Positions 25,290 to 35,027 of a stretch of DNA of 64,000 bases are shown one piece after another. The position numbers and the translations under genes are program-made. The DNA comes from JAAXHV01 sp965207165. GTDB taxonomy: Bacteria > Pseudomonadota > Gammaproteobacteria > Eutrophobiales > Eutrophobiaceae. The stretch spans positions 2,728,001 through 2,792,000 of the forward strand of contig OZ242265.1 of NCBI GenBank assembly GCA_965207165.1, written 5' to 3'. How positions within the stretch are numbered: the first letter of the stretch is position 1; the number at the start of each line of letters is the position of its first letter. The notes below the pieces were generated by a model. That model saw nothing but the letters and a program-made list of their open reading frames with translations. It was not told the origin of the DNA and made no database searches.

Positions 25290-27020
25290 TCACTCCCATC
25301 CCGGGTTGCCATTCAGGTCCACGACGCGGGCAACCTCGTCAATACTGGTTGAGCCTTCAACGACCCTGTTCATCCCTGTTTCGACAAGGGTCCTGAAACC
25401 TTTTGTCCTGGCCATGGAATGCAGCGCACGGCACGTTCCATGGCGGGCAACCAGTTCATCCATATCGGGGTCGAACAGTAATATCTCCATCAGCGCCATG
25501 CGGCCGCGATAACCCTGGTCCGCGCAGGCCGGACACCCGGCGGCCCGGCAGACTGTGGACTTTTCATCCACTATGCGCGCCAGTCCGTCAGGTAGCGGCT
25601 GGTTTATTCCTGCCGGTTCCTTGCAGTCGTCGCAAAGCTTGCGCACCAGTCGCTGTGCTATCACACCAATGATATTGCCGGCCAGTAACCCGGGCTTGAT
25701 ACCGAGGTCCAGCAGGCGGGGTACGGCGCCGACCGCAGAATTGGAATGCAAGGTGGAAAACACCTTATGACCGGTCATGGCTGCCCGCAAAGCCATATCG
25801 GCGCTGTCTTCATCGCGTATTTCCCCGACCAGGATGACGTCCGGATCCTGACGTAGAATCGAACGGACGCCGTCGGCGAAATCAAGTTTAGCCGTTGCAT
25901 TGGCCGAGGTCTGCCTGATCATGGAAGTAGGGTATTCGACGGGGTCTTCCAGGGTCATGATGTTCAGGGATTCGACATTCAGGTACTGTAAAATCGAATA
26001 CAAGGTAGTGGTCTTGCCGCTGCCGGTAGGGCCGGTTACCAGGATCAGACCTTCCGGACGCGTTACCATATTTTTCAGCGCAGCCAGATCCGCGCCGGCC
26101 AGGCCAAGTTGATCCAGCGCAACGATGCCTTTTTGCCGGTCCAGGATGCGCAGGACGATATTTTCGCCGTGCAGGGTGGGTAACGTGGACACGCGGAAAT
26201 CCACCTGCCGGCCGGACAGGGACAGGGAGATGCGGCCATCCTGCGGCGCGCGTGTTTCGGCAATATCCAGCCCTGCCATCACCTTCACCCGGACGGCCAG
26301 CGCAGACCAGTAGTTTTTGTGCAGGCTGCGTATCTGCCGGAGGACCCCGTCTATGCGGTAGCGGAAGCGGAGAAACCCCTGCTCCGGTTCAAAATGGATA
26401 TCCGAGGCGCCGCGTTTGACCGCATCGGCAAGCAGCGCATTGACCAGGCGAACCACCGGCTGGCTGTATTCGGCGCTCTGTGCAGCCAGGCTCTGGTAGT
26501 CGATTTCGCCGGTTTCGATTTCTCTCAGGATACCGTCAACGGACAGCTCATACCCGTAGAAACGGTCGATTGACTTCTCGATTTCCGTCTCTGTAGCGAG
26601 CACGGGCACAACTTCTGCGGCACCGTCCAGGTGCGCGTTGATCCGGTCCAGGGCAACGATATCGAAGGTGTCCACCAACGCTATTTTCAGCTCCCTGCGC
26701 CCTGCATCGTAGCTCACGGGTACGGCTTGCAGACTCCTGGCCATCTGTTCCGGGATCATGGCTATTGCGTCCCTGTCGGCCACGGCATCATGCAATTCGA
26801 CATGCTGCTGTCCGAACGCGCCGCTGATGACGTCGTGTATGATCGCCTCGTTTGCAAACCCCAGGCGCACCAGGATTTTACCCAGCAACTCGTGACTCTG
26901 CTTCTGCTCCAACTGGGCGATCTCCAGTTGGTCGGTCGTGATGACCCCCTTATCGACGAGCATATCACCCAAGGCATGCCCCTGTATTGGGTTGGGCAGG
27001 GGCAGGTGAGGTTCTGACAT
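25290..27020 (-). CDS. Type II secretion/pilus assembly ATPase (GspE/PilB/MshE family)
   Basis: A 576-residue hexameric ATPase. The N-terminal MshEN-type domain (residues 15-72) has two LGxxLVxxG motifs, which bind c-di-GMP in Vibrio MshE; here the first begins ALGD instead of RLGx. Then follow Walker A GPTGSGKTTTLY, the Asp box, Walker B LVGEIRDEDSADMAL, and a C-terminal Zn site formed by CDDC and CRAAGCPAC. It powers pseudopilus extension. The GspF-like gene follows immediately. Confidence 0.95.
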   Translation of the reverse strand: MSEPHLPLPNPIQGHALGDMLVDKGVITTDQLEIAQLEQKQSHELLGKILVRLGFANEAIIHDVISGAFGQQHVELHDAVADRDAIAMIPEQMARSLQAVPVSYDAGRRELKIALVDTFDIVALDRINAHLDGAAEVVPVLATETEIEKSIDRFYGYELSVDGILREIETGEIDYQSLAAQSAEYSQPVVRLVNALLADAVKRGASDIHFEPEQGFLRFRYRIDGVLRQIRSLHKNYWSALAVRVKVMAGLDIAETRAPQDGRISLSLSGRQVDFRVSTLPTLHGENIVLRILDRQKGIVALDQLGLAGADLAALKNMVTRPEGLILVTGPTGSGKTTTLYSILQYLNVESLNIMTLEDPVEYPTSMIRQTSANATAKLDFADGVRSILRQDPDVILVGEIRDEDSADMALRAAMTGHKVFSTLHSNSAVGAVPRLLDLGIKPGLLAGNIIGVIAQRLVRKLCDDCKEPAGINQPLPDGLARIVDEKSTVCRAAGCPACADQGYRGRMALMEILLFDPDMDELVARHGTCRALHSMARTKGFRTLVETGMNRVVEGSTSIDEVARVVDLNGNPGWE

Positions 27021-27022
27021 GA

Positions 27023-27754
27023 CTAAGGGCGCCGCAGCGACTGGATGCGCTTGATGACAGGCCGTATATCGAGGTCCGAAGCATCCTGTTGCACCAGTTT
27101 CAAAGTAGCCCGGTAATAACCCAGCGCCTCCTCCCGCTGACCCAGCCGGTCCAGGCTGATTGCCAGGTTGAGAAGGTATACCGGGTTGGCAGGGTCAATC
27201 CGGTGTGCTGCGGAAAAGGCCTGTCGCGCCTCCGCCCAGCGCGCCTGTTCGGCCTGGATCCGGCCCATGACAGCATGCAGGAACGGGTTATCCGGTTGTT
27301 TTGACAGTAACTCCATGATGACAGGCCCTCCTTGCCGGTTCCGTTGCAAGCCAATCAACGCTGCCCTGGACAGGGCATCCTGCGGAAACGCGTGAATTAT
27401 CCGCTGATACATAGTTACCGCCGATTTGACGTCGCCCTGCCTGACGGCACAAGCCGCCAGTCCTAGCATGGCATCGCGATTGTCAGGATAGGTCTGCAAC
27501 ACCTGTGCATAACCGGACCTGGCAGCCTCGAGGTTGCCGTCCTGGTATGCCCGGTAAGCAGCAACCAGTTCGCCGTCCTCGTTTTGACCGGCTTCACTGC
27601 GAATAACACTGATTGACGCAGGATCCGCCTCGGCCGATACGGGCCGGAACCCCGGGAACGCATTGCAGGCAATGAACAGGACCAATGCGGAATAAAACTT
27701 GTATCCGGGTAATGTAACCGGCGCATATCCGGCCATTCCTTGTGTCTCAATCAT
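27023..27754 (-). CDS. TPR-repeat protein of the pilus locus (MshN-like)
   Basis: About 243 residues: an N-terminal hydrophobic segment (FYSALVLFIACNAFPGF) and then tetratricopeptide repeats (AYRAYQDGNLEAARSGYAQVLQTYPDN, ARQAFSAAHRIDPANPVYLLNLA, REEALGYYRATLKL). MshN proteins in the same position of MSHA loci look alike. The start is the ATG giving MIETQGMAG with AGAGGA upstream; it overlaps the secretin stop by eight bases. The ORF extends further upstream, but only through the secretin gene. Confidence 0.8.
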   Translation of the reverse strand: MIETQGMAGYAPVTLPGYKFYSALVLFIACNAFPGFRPVSAEADPASISVIRSEAGQNEDGELVAAYRAYQDGNLEAARSGYAQVLQTYPDNRDAMLGLAACAVRQGDVKSAVTMYQRIIHAFPQDALSRAALIGLQRNRQGGPVIMELLSKQPDNPFLHAVMGRIQAEQARWAEARQAFSAAHRIDPANPVYLLNLAISLDRLGQREEALGYYRATLKLVQQDASDLDIRPVIKRIQSLRRP

Positions 27755-29417
27755 GCCTTTCCTCTGGAAAATACTGTTTATATGCGCTGAAATCGCCTTC
27801 CAGGCTGGGGTTACGGACGATAAGCGGGCGCAGGAATATAACCAGTTCGGTCTTCTCGTACTCCCGTAACGCCATCTTGAAGGCATTCCCGAGTACAGGG
27901 ATACGGGAAAGCCCGGGAATGGCATTATCATCACTGCGGTTATCGTCCTGCATCAACCCGCCCATGACCGCAATTTCACCGTTTTTCAACTGCAACATGG
28001 ATTCCATTTCGCGCACACGGATTTCCGGAACCGGACTGGTGATAGACAATGCCGGGTTGGGGTCGTTGACAAACCGGTTGATGCGGGAAATGCTGGGCCT
28101 GATATTCAGAATGATGGAATCATTGGCCTTGATGTGGGGAGTAATAGTCATCACGATGCCCACCGGCACCGTTTTTACGATGGTTTCAAACGTGTTGGCT
28201 GCGACACCCTGGGTAACGTTGCTCTCCTGCTCCACCTCGAAATAGACCACGTTATCAACCACCTTGAGGATGGCCGACTGGTTGTTGAGGGCCATGATCT
28301 GGGGGCTTGACAATACCCGCACTTCTCCGAACTCTTCCAGCAATTCAACGGCGGCGCTCAGCACCCTCTCGCGGTCCGGGTTGGGATCGTCATAACGCAG
28401 GGAAAACAGTGAAGCGGCGTTGACGGGGTTGGCCGTAATCGTTTTAGTCATCAGGTTAAACCCGGCAAGGCCGGCCTGGTTGAGTACCTGCCAGTCGATA
28501 CCCGCCTGGAACTGATCCGTCAGGCTCACTTCAACTATCGTTGCCTGTATCAGAACCTGGCGGTTGGCGTTGGTAAGGGTCTCGTCAATCAGTCTCTGCA
28601 GCAAGTCATGTTGCGCGGCGGTTGCCTTGACGGTCAACACGCCCGATTCGGGGTGCGGGATGACGGCATGCCCGATTGCTGTTTCGCCGCCTCTCGCAGC
28701 CGGCGATTCGAGGATGGCGGAAATGTTCGCGACCAGGCTGGCCCAGAAGTGATTGGACATGGAACTACCGATAGTGGTGGTTGAGTTGTTGGTTCCGCCG
28801 CCACCTTCCGCGCTGTTGCCGGTCCCGGCAATCTGCGTGCCGACCTGAACCACGTGCGAGGTATCCCGGGCCATGTCCAGGTAATCGATCCGGTAGGTGC
28901 GGAAATACGGCTCATCCGGGGCGATGAACACGTTGCCGCCCTCCAGCGCATAACGCAGGTCCGCCTGCCGGGCGATACGCTGCAACAACTGCGGCAGGGT
29001 CTGCTCTACCGCGTTCATGGTCACCAGGCCGCTGATGCCCGGTGCGATATCGGCATTTACCCGTGCATCCCTGGCCAGGGCAAACAGCAGTTCTTTCACG
29101 GGGACTTCGTTGACGACTACCGTGTACCTTTCCTCGTGCCGCACCGGTGCAGGCTCGGGGACGGGTGGCGGTTGCATGACCAGTGCGGGTATATCGCCCG
29201 GCAGACCGGTGTCGGCGGCAATGGAAATATGCCCGGATGAAGGTACCGCCGGTTCGGGAATCAAATCCGCGCAGGCAGTGAAGACAGTGAATAAGAACAG
29301 ACAGGCGACAACCCGTCCGCTCGCTGGTAAGGTTCCGCTAACCCGTCCTGTCCCGGGACTGTTAACCGGTGGGGACGGTCCTTCCATAACTACGCGAATT
29401 CCATGTAACAATCCCAT
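27747..29417 (-). CDS. Secretin lipoprotein (MshL/PilQ/GspD family)
   Basis: The 556-residue outer-membrane channel carries an N-terminal signal ending in the lipobox FTAC, then an STN-like domain (PVKELLFALARDARVNADIAPGI), an N1 domain, a Ser/Gly-rich insertion (GTGNSAEGGGGTNNSTT), and the secretin core with VPVGIVMTITPHI and the conserved IAVMGGLMQDDN. It forms the gate for the pseudopilus. It is the first gene of the long minus-strand operon reaching to 14587. Confidence 0.93.
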   Translation of the reverse strand: MGLLHGIRVVMEGPSPPVNSPGTGRVSGTLPASGRVVACLFLFTVFTACADLIPEPAVPSSGHISIAADTGLPGDIPALVMQPPPVPEPAPVRHEERYTVVVNEVPVKELLFALARDARVNADIAPGISGLVTMNAVEQTLPQLLQRIARQADLRYALEGGNVFIAPDEPYFRTYRIDYLDMARDTSHVVQVGTQIAGTGNSAEGGGGTNNSTTTIGSSMSNHFWASLVANISAILESPAARGGETAIGHAVIPHPESGVLTVKATAAQHDLLQRLIDETLTNANRQVLIQATIVEVSLTDQFQAGIDWQVLNQAGLAGFNLMTKTITANPVNAASLFSLRYDDPNPDRERVLSAAVELLEEFGEVRVLSSPQIMALNNQSAILKVVDNVVYFEVEQESNVTQGVAANTFETIVKTVPVGIVMTITPHIKANDSIILNIRPSISRINRFVNDPNPALSITSPVPEIRVREMESMLQLKNGEIAVMGGLMQDDNRSDDNAIPGLSRIPVLGNAFKMALREYEKTELVIFLRPLIVRNPSLEGDFSAYKQYFPEERHD

Positions 29418-29626
29418 GATGCTCCGTTATTCCTGCATTTCCTTTCTACAGTCCCCGGAGCACATGCCGGCACCCGTGAACTACCCTGTGATTACTGAGG
29501 ATAGACCCTGGCGCGCCGGATTGCAAATTAAATTTTACGGTTTGTCAGGACGGCATAAACTGCCTGTTATTTCAGTTGCTGCCCCGCGTATTACCCGGTG
29601 AGTCTAGGAAGCTGCGCCTGACAAGT

Positions 29627-30997
29627 TTAGCGTTCATTTATTTCATGTTTGAAGACGACCCCATCCCTCATGACGAACGTGACTCCCAGCACCGCTGTTA
29701 TATCGTCCAGCGGGTTGCCGGGCATTGCAACTATATCCGCGGCCTTGCCGGCCTCAAGCATACCGGTTTTGTTCCCGATGCCTGCGGCTGTCGCCGCATG
29801 GACGGTGCCCGCCATCAGTGCTTCCATGTTTGACATGCCGATATTGACGTATTCGATAAACTCGTTGGCATTTTCTCCATGTGGAGATACGCCTGAATCC
29901 GTTCCCAGGGCAATCTTTACTCCCATCTTGTAGGCCAATGCGCCCATATCCTTGGGTTGCCTGCCCAACTGCAGCAGTTTTTCCATGATGGGCGGCGGCA
30001 AGTGGCCAAAGGGGCCCTTTTTCATCTTCTCCGGCGTATCACCGACTGCGGTTATGGGATAAATGGTCGGGATCATCCACGCGCCCGTCTCGACGAATAA
30101 TTTCATCGTATCCTCATCCGCCCACATGGCGTGTTCGATGGAATCCACGCCTGCGCGCAAGGCCGCCTGGATACCCTCCCTGGCATGGGCATGGGCGGTC
30201 ACTTTACGCCCCAGGCCATGCGCGGTTTCCACGATTGCCTTCAGTTCAGCATCAGTCAACTGCTGGCCCGTACCCGCCGCAGTTTCGCTTAATACACCAC
30301 CGGTTGCCGTGATCTTGATCACATCGGCGCCGCGTTTTACCTGCCGCCGTACGGCTGCGCGACAGGAATCCGGGCCGTCGCAGGTTGCGGTCGATGGGAT
30401 GGCATCCAGCACCTCCTGCCTGAAACCATGTATGTCGCCGTGTCCGCCGGTAGCCGTGATAGCGTCGCCGGCAACGAGAATTCTGGGACCCGGGACTTTC
30501 CCGGCCTTGATGGCATCACGTAACGCGAACACGGAACGGCCCCGTGAACCCAGGTCCCTTATCGTGGTGAACCCGGCATCAAGTGTGCGGTGAGCATACA
30601 TGGCAGCGGTTAACGCGTTGTCCGCATCGCCCATGGTTACGGTTTCCAGTTTCGCGTGCTGCCCATATTCCTTGCTGATGTGCACGTGCAGATCGATAAA
30701 ACCCGGCATGACAAATCGATCGCTTAAATCGATTAAGACCTTGTCATTATCGCTTCCCCCGATGTCAGCCTTGTCAAGATAACCGGCATGGATGCTGTCG
30801 ATCTTTCCATGTTTGACAACAACGGTATGTTCCCGTTTTACCGGGTTGCCGGGCTCATCCAGCAAAGTCCCTGCATGGATGATGGCCGTTTCCGGCCCGA
30901 TTGCGTATGGATGCGATTGTCGTGCGTAGCTGCTGTTACTGATGCAAAACACACAGGTGGCAACTGCCAGGAAAAGCTTGCCGGAATATCTGTTCAT
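29627..30997 (-). CDS. Secreted amidohydrolase family protein (imidazolonepropionase/prolidase-like)
   Basis: 456 residues with a signal peptide (ending SYARQ or nearby). The TIM-barrel metal-hydrolase motifs are present: GFIDLHVH, the probable carbamylated Lys in DVIKITATGG, VTAHAHA, and GTDSGVSPHG for the last metal Asp. Enzymes of this subgroup (Sgx9260-type) hydrolyse Xaa-Pro or Xaa-Arg dipeptides, but the substrate cannot be read from sequence. It follows a sulfatase and a TonB receptor in what looks like a three-gene operon. Confidence 0.85.
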   Translation of the reverse strand: MNRYSGKLFLAVATCVFCISNSSYARQSHPYAIGPETAIIHAGTLLDEPGNPVKREHTVVVKHGKIDSIHAGYLDKADIGGSDNDKVLIDLSDRFVMPGFIDLHVHISKEYGQHAKLETVTMGDADNALTAAMYAHRTLDAGFTTIRDLGSRGRSVFALRDAIKAGKVPGPRILVAGDAITATGGHGDIHGFRQEVLDAIPSTATCDGPDSCRAAVRRQVKRGADVIKITATGGVLSETAAGTGQQLTDAELKAIVETAHGLGRKVTAHAHAREGIQAALRAGVDSIEHAMWADEDTMKLFVETGAWMIPTIYPITAVGDTPEKMKKGPFGHLPPPIMEKLLQLGRQPKDMGALAYKMGVKIALGTDSGVSPHGENANEFIEYVNIGMSNMEALMAGTVHAATAAGIGNKTGMLEAGKAADIVAMPGNPLDDITAVLGVTFVMRDGVVFKHEINER

Positions 30998-31009
30998 GAT
31001 GCCGACCCT

Positions 31010-32599
31010 CTAGTTAATGTCGGTGAAAACGTGTTTTGCTTTTTCGAGTGAAGGTTCTTTCCAGTCGGGGAAACGGCTGCTGAAGATATCGTTACGGCCA
31101 TAGTATTTCTGCAATAGTATGCCTTTGGCCGTGCCCCCCTTCCATAAGTCATAGTTTGCATCGCTGTATTGGTCAAAGAACGCAGTAAGTCGCTTGTCCA
31201 GTTCCTCAACGACATCCTTATAGGCAGGCTCGCCAACCAGGTTTACCCGTTCTCCAGGATCATTCCTGAGGTCGTAAAGCGTATTCGGCTCGTCATCATC
31301 CAACCGCTTCATGTATTTCCATCCCGGCGTGCGGATTACCCTGACCGTGACGAATTCAAAAAAAGCGGCGTCATCCCAATCGTCAATGTCTTCGCCGAGC
31401 AGTAGCGGCGTAAAGTCTTTTCCCGGCGTATCGGCGATTTTCTTATCGCTCATTCCGATATAACCGAGTAACGTCGGAAACAGGTCGAACTGGTTGATGA
31501 GCCGGTCCGATTCAAGACCTTGGGGAATCCTGCCGGGTTGGCGGATCACAAGCGGGACCTGCATGTTGATATTATGCGCGGTGAAGGGAAACGACCATGA
31601 CGTATTCCCCCATAAGCCGTGATGCCCGTAGGACGCGCCCTGGTCCGCGCTGTAGATTACTATGGTGTTGCGGTCCATACCCAGTTCTTTCAGCTTCTGC
31701 ATGACCGTGCCGACGCCGTCATCCACCATGGCCGTTTCAGAAGCGGCGTTTATCATTGCCGTCCTGTTGTTCAACGCCTCGATAGCCGCCCATGCGGTTG
31801 TGCCTTCCTTCACCATCAGACTCGTCGGCCCACGCCCTCCCTGGGCCCAGTTTCTGAGGTAAGGATGAATTTTTTCCTGCGGCATGGACGGGGTATGCGC
31901 CGCGTAATACCCGGCATGCCGGTTATTGGGTTCCATGTTCACCGTCGGGGGCAGGTTATAAGGGCCGTTGTAAGCCAGGTACAGGAAAAAAGGCTTGTCT
32001 TCTTTTTGCCTGGAAAGAAAATCAACTGCCTTCTCCGTCCAGAAATCTGTCAGGTGCCCGGCAACGACATAGCTCTCGCCGTTATCGATGACCGTCTGGT
32101 TATGGAACGTAGTCGTGTGCCCTGATGGGAATGTTACCCAGTACTCGAATCCCAGTTGCGGTTTATAAGGCATGCCCAGGTGGTATTTGCCCACGAGTCC
32201 GGTGCTGTACCCTGCTTCGGAAAGGGTCTGGGGGAGAGATCGGAACTCCTCTATCCCGGACCAGTCGGGCACGTCGATATCCGATGGCAAGGCGACATGT
32301 ATGCCTGTCTGTGACGGCATCAACCCGGTTAACAGGGTAGCCCGGGTCGGTGAGCAGACCCCGTTTACGGCGAAGGCATAATTAAACCTGATGCCTTCAT
32401 TTGCCAGCCTGTCGATATTCGGCGTTTTTATATCCTTGTTACCGTATGTTCCCAGTAACGTATGACTCTGGTTGTCGGCCAGGATTAAAATTATATTGGG
32501 CCGCGCCTCTCCCGCTGACATAAACGGCGCATAAATTACCAGGGCAAGAAATAAACAAACCGGTAATTTAAAATCAATCGGCACAGTATGGCCCGTCAA
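31010..32599 (-). CDS. Sulfatase (formylglycine-dependent)
   Basis: 529 residues. The CSPTRATLLTG motif (Cys near residue 82) is the site converted to formylglycine. Metal ligands include LILADNQ near the N-terminus and the later YSADQGASYG. A signal peptide (LPVCLFLALVIYAPFMSAGEA) indicates periplasmic or secreted location. The first in-frame start is a TTG 10 bases after the TonB-receptor gene; a GTG five codons later is an alternative with slightly better spacing to a GGG. The substrate is unknown; the adjacent TonB receptor suggests an imported sulfated compound. Confidence 0.9.
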   Translation of the reverse strand: MTGHTVPIDFKLPVCLFLALVIYAPFMSAGEARPNIILILADNQSHTLLGTYGNKDIKTPNIDRLANEGIRFNYAFAVNGVCSPTRATLLTGLMPSQTGIHVALPSDIDVPDWSGIEEFRSLPQTLSEAGYSTGLVGKYHLGMPYKPQLGFEYWVTFPSGHTTTFHNQTVIDNGESYVVAGHLTDFWTEKAVDFLSRQKEDKPFFLYLAYNGPYNLPPTVNMEPNNRHAGYYAAHTPSMPQEKIHPYLRNWAQGGRGPTSLMVKEGTTAWAAIEALNNRTAMINAASETAMVDDGVGTVMQKLKELGMDRNTIVIYSADQGASYGHHGLWGNTSWSFPFTAHNINMQVPLVIRQPGRIPQGLESDRLINQFDLFPTLLGYIGMSDKKIADTPGKDFTPLLLGEDIDDWDDAAFFEFVTVRVIRTPGWKYMKRLDDDEPNTLYDLRNDPGERVNLVGEPAYKDVVEELDKRLTAFFDQYSDANYDLWKGGTAKGILLQKYYGRNDIFSSRFPDWKEPSLEKAKHVFTDIN

Positions 32600-32608
32600 G
32601 TGCGCGAA

Positions 32609-34870
32609 TTAAAAATCTCTACTGAGCGTCACACCAAAGGTACGGGGTTTTTCGAGGAAGTTCTGGCCGGGATCAAGCCTGAAGGTGGCGTCTTCGAATA
32701 TATGGGTAATTGCCCGTTCGTCGAATACGTTCTCTACGAACAGGGCCGCCTCCCAATCATTCGACTCCACGCCGGCGCGTAAATCCACGATTGCGTAGTC
32801 TCCCTGCCGGTTATACACCACATTCGGCCGTGTTGTCGGCGCCAGTGTGTCGATATCCAGTAAAACCTCGTTGTAGTCCGAAAAACTCTCACCGACGTAG
32901 TTGACGTCCAGGTAAAAATAGCCCCGCAGATCCATCCACGGCAGGGGATGCCCATATTCCATTGATGCGTTAAAAGTCCATTCCGGCACGTTGGGAATCG
33001 CATCGCCTTTGAGCCCGGAACGACTTAAACCACGCCCGGCCCGGTTGGCCGGAGCGTCGGCGTCAAGTTTGGCATCGACATAACTCAGGGCGGCAGTCAG
33101 GCGCAAATCTTCGCCCAGGTCGAACGCGCTTTCCAGTTCAAACCCGGTTGCTTCTGCGCTGTCGGCGTTGTTGAGAAAGCCGAACAGGCCGGTTGCCGAC
33201 CTGCCGCCGAGTACGATGTCGGACCAATCAATGTAATACACTGCGCCGTTCAGGGTAATCCGGTTATCGAACCATTGTGAGCGGATACCGATTTCATAAC
33301 TGTCCAGGGTGTCGGAGCGGAACTCCTCCGGAACACCCACGTTGCCCGGGTCGGTCAGGGCGATGGAAGAGGTGTTCTGGTTGGCGCCGCCGGGCCGGTA
33401 ACCCTGTGAAAAAGAGGCATAGCCCAGTATGTCATCGGTCAAATCATACGCCCCGTGCACTTTGAATATGGCGCCTTCATCCGCACCGCGCGTGACGTTG
33501 ATGCGGAAGGGCCGGTTTATGCCGGGGGTGCCTGAAGGCAATCCCAGGCCGGGAACGTTGACCCGGTTGATCACGTCGCTGCCGCTGTTAATGTCGTAAT
33601 ACCTGACGCCTGCAGTCAGCGCAAACCGATCTGTTACATGCCAGGTTGCTTCTCCGTAAACCGCCCTCTGGATAAGGTCTGAATTCACCGTGCGTCTGAA
33701 CAGGAATACGTTGTCGTCGACTATCCTGCCGTCCGCGCCCGGATACTGCACCCGGCTGTCTACAAATGCATTGCGGTCGGAGTAAAACGCTCCGACTGTC
33801 CAGTCGATTACATTCTGGCCTGATGAAGACAGGCGAAATTCGTGACTGAGCGCCTGCAAGGGTTCCGGCTGGGTGGAGAGCACGGGCGGGAAAGGAAAGC
33901 CGGTAAAACCATTATGGAAACGGAACACCGCGTTACGGTCATACCAGGAATATGAGTACAAGGCATCGGCCCAGTCAAAACCGTATTCAAGGGTAAGGTT
34001 ATACAACACCTGCTCGTCATTGTAAGGTTCGCGGGATATGGCGCCCGTCTTCGGATTGTCGTTATCTATGCCGGGGTTAAAGTGGAACCCGCCACCGACA
34101 TTCTGGTCCTGGTAATACACCGTGCCGGTCGCGGTAAACCTGTCAGTGGGCGTCCAACGGATCGAAACACGGCCTCCCTCCGTGTCCACGTCGTTGATGT
34201 CATCCTTTCCATAAGCGACATTGTCTATAAAACCGGGGTCATCCCGTTTGAATGCGACTACACGGACGGCCAACTGATCCTTGATGATGGGAATATTGAC
34301 CATACCGTTAACCTGGAAGCCCGCGTCGCCGTATCTTACAGTTGAACCTTCGATACTGATCTTGCCCTCGAATTCTTCGGCATTGGGTTTCCTGGTGATG
34401 AAACGCAGTGTCCCTCCCATGGAACCACCGCCGTAGAGTGTTCCCTGCGGACCTTTCAACACTTCCACACGTTCAAGATCAAAAGGTTTCAATTCGGGCG
34501 ACCTGACGCCGGCATCATTGGTCGTGCCGGGAGCGCCCACGACCAGGGCCTCATCAAAATACACGCCGACCTGGGGTTCACCGGGGCTGGCGATACCGCG
34601 GATAATCGGCCGTGTCGAACCGGGACCGTTATCCCTGAGGGTCAATCCAGGAACCGAACCGACAAAATCGACAAAATCGTCCGCGCCTATCCGCTCCAGT
34701 CCTTCAGTGGTTAACGCGGAGATTGCAATGGGCGTATCCTGCAAGGTGCTGGTACGCTTCAGGGCAGTAACCACTATTTCTTCAATAGCGTCCTGCGCCA
34801 ATGCCGGGTGGAATAACTGCAACGAAAATAATATGACAGACGCTGTCAGAAGAGAATTTAAACGACGCAT
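32609..34870 (-). CDS. TonB-dependent outer-membrane receptor
   Basis: About 753 residues: signal peptide ending PALAQ, a TonB-box-like EEIVVTALKR, a plug domain (PGLTLRDNGPGSTRPIIRGI), and a 22-strand barrel ending in Phe (GVTLSRDF). I use the ATG giving MRRLNSLLTAS with a GAGGGGG ribosome-binding site. It belongs to the group of receptors in gammaproteobacteria found beside catabolic genes rather than siderophore genes. The downstream sulfatase and amidohydrolase suggest uptake of an organic sulfate or similar molecule. Confidence 0.92.
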   Translation of the reverse strand: MRRLNSLLTASVILFSLQLFHPALAQDAIEEIVVTALKRTSTLQDTPIAISALTTEGLERIGADDFVDFVGSVPGLTLRDNGPGSTRPIIRGIASPGEPQVGVYFDEALVVGAPGTTNDAGVRSPELKPFDLERVEVLKGPQGTLYGGGSMGGTLRFITRKPNAEEFEGKISIEGSTVRYGDAGFQVNGMVNIPIIKDQLAVRVVAFKRDDPGFIDNVAYGKDDINDVDTEGGRVSIRWTPTDRFTATGTVYYQDQNVGGGFHFNPGIDNDNPKTGAISREPYNDEQVLYNLTLEYGFDWADALYSYSWYDRNAVFRFHNGFTGFPFPPVLSTQPEPLQALSHEFRLSSSGQNVIDWTVGAFYSDRNAFVDSRVQYPGADGRIVDDNVFLFRRTVNSDLIQRAVYGEATWHVTDRFALTAGVRYYDINSGSDVINRVNVPGLGLPSGTPGINRPFRINVTRGADEGAIFKVHGAYDLTDDILGYASFSQGYRPGGANQNTSSIALTDPGNVGVPEEFRSDTLDSYEIGIRSQWFDNRITLNGAVYYIDWSDIVLGGRSATGLFGFLNNADSAEATGFELESAFDLGEDLRLTAALSYVDAKLDADAPANRAGRGLSRSGLKGDAIPNVPEWTFNASMEYGHPLPWMDLRGYFYLDVNYVGESFSDYNEVLLDIDTLAPTTRPNVVYNRQGDYAIVDLRAGVESNDWEAALFVENVFDERAITHIFEDATFRLDPGQNFLEKPRTFGVTLSRDF

Positions 34871-35027
34871 GGAACTGCCCCCTCGTGTAAGAGTAAACGA
34901 ACGGGCTTTCTGCAAGGGAACAACCCGCAAGGAACGTATTAGTTTGAACGTGATCGCAGTTATAGACCACTCGGAAGCAGATTGCAACCCATGAATGGTA
35001 CGTCCGGGAGCGTGTTATACTGGCTGC

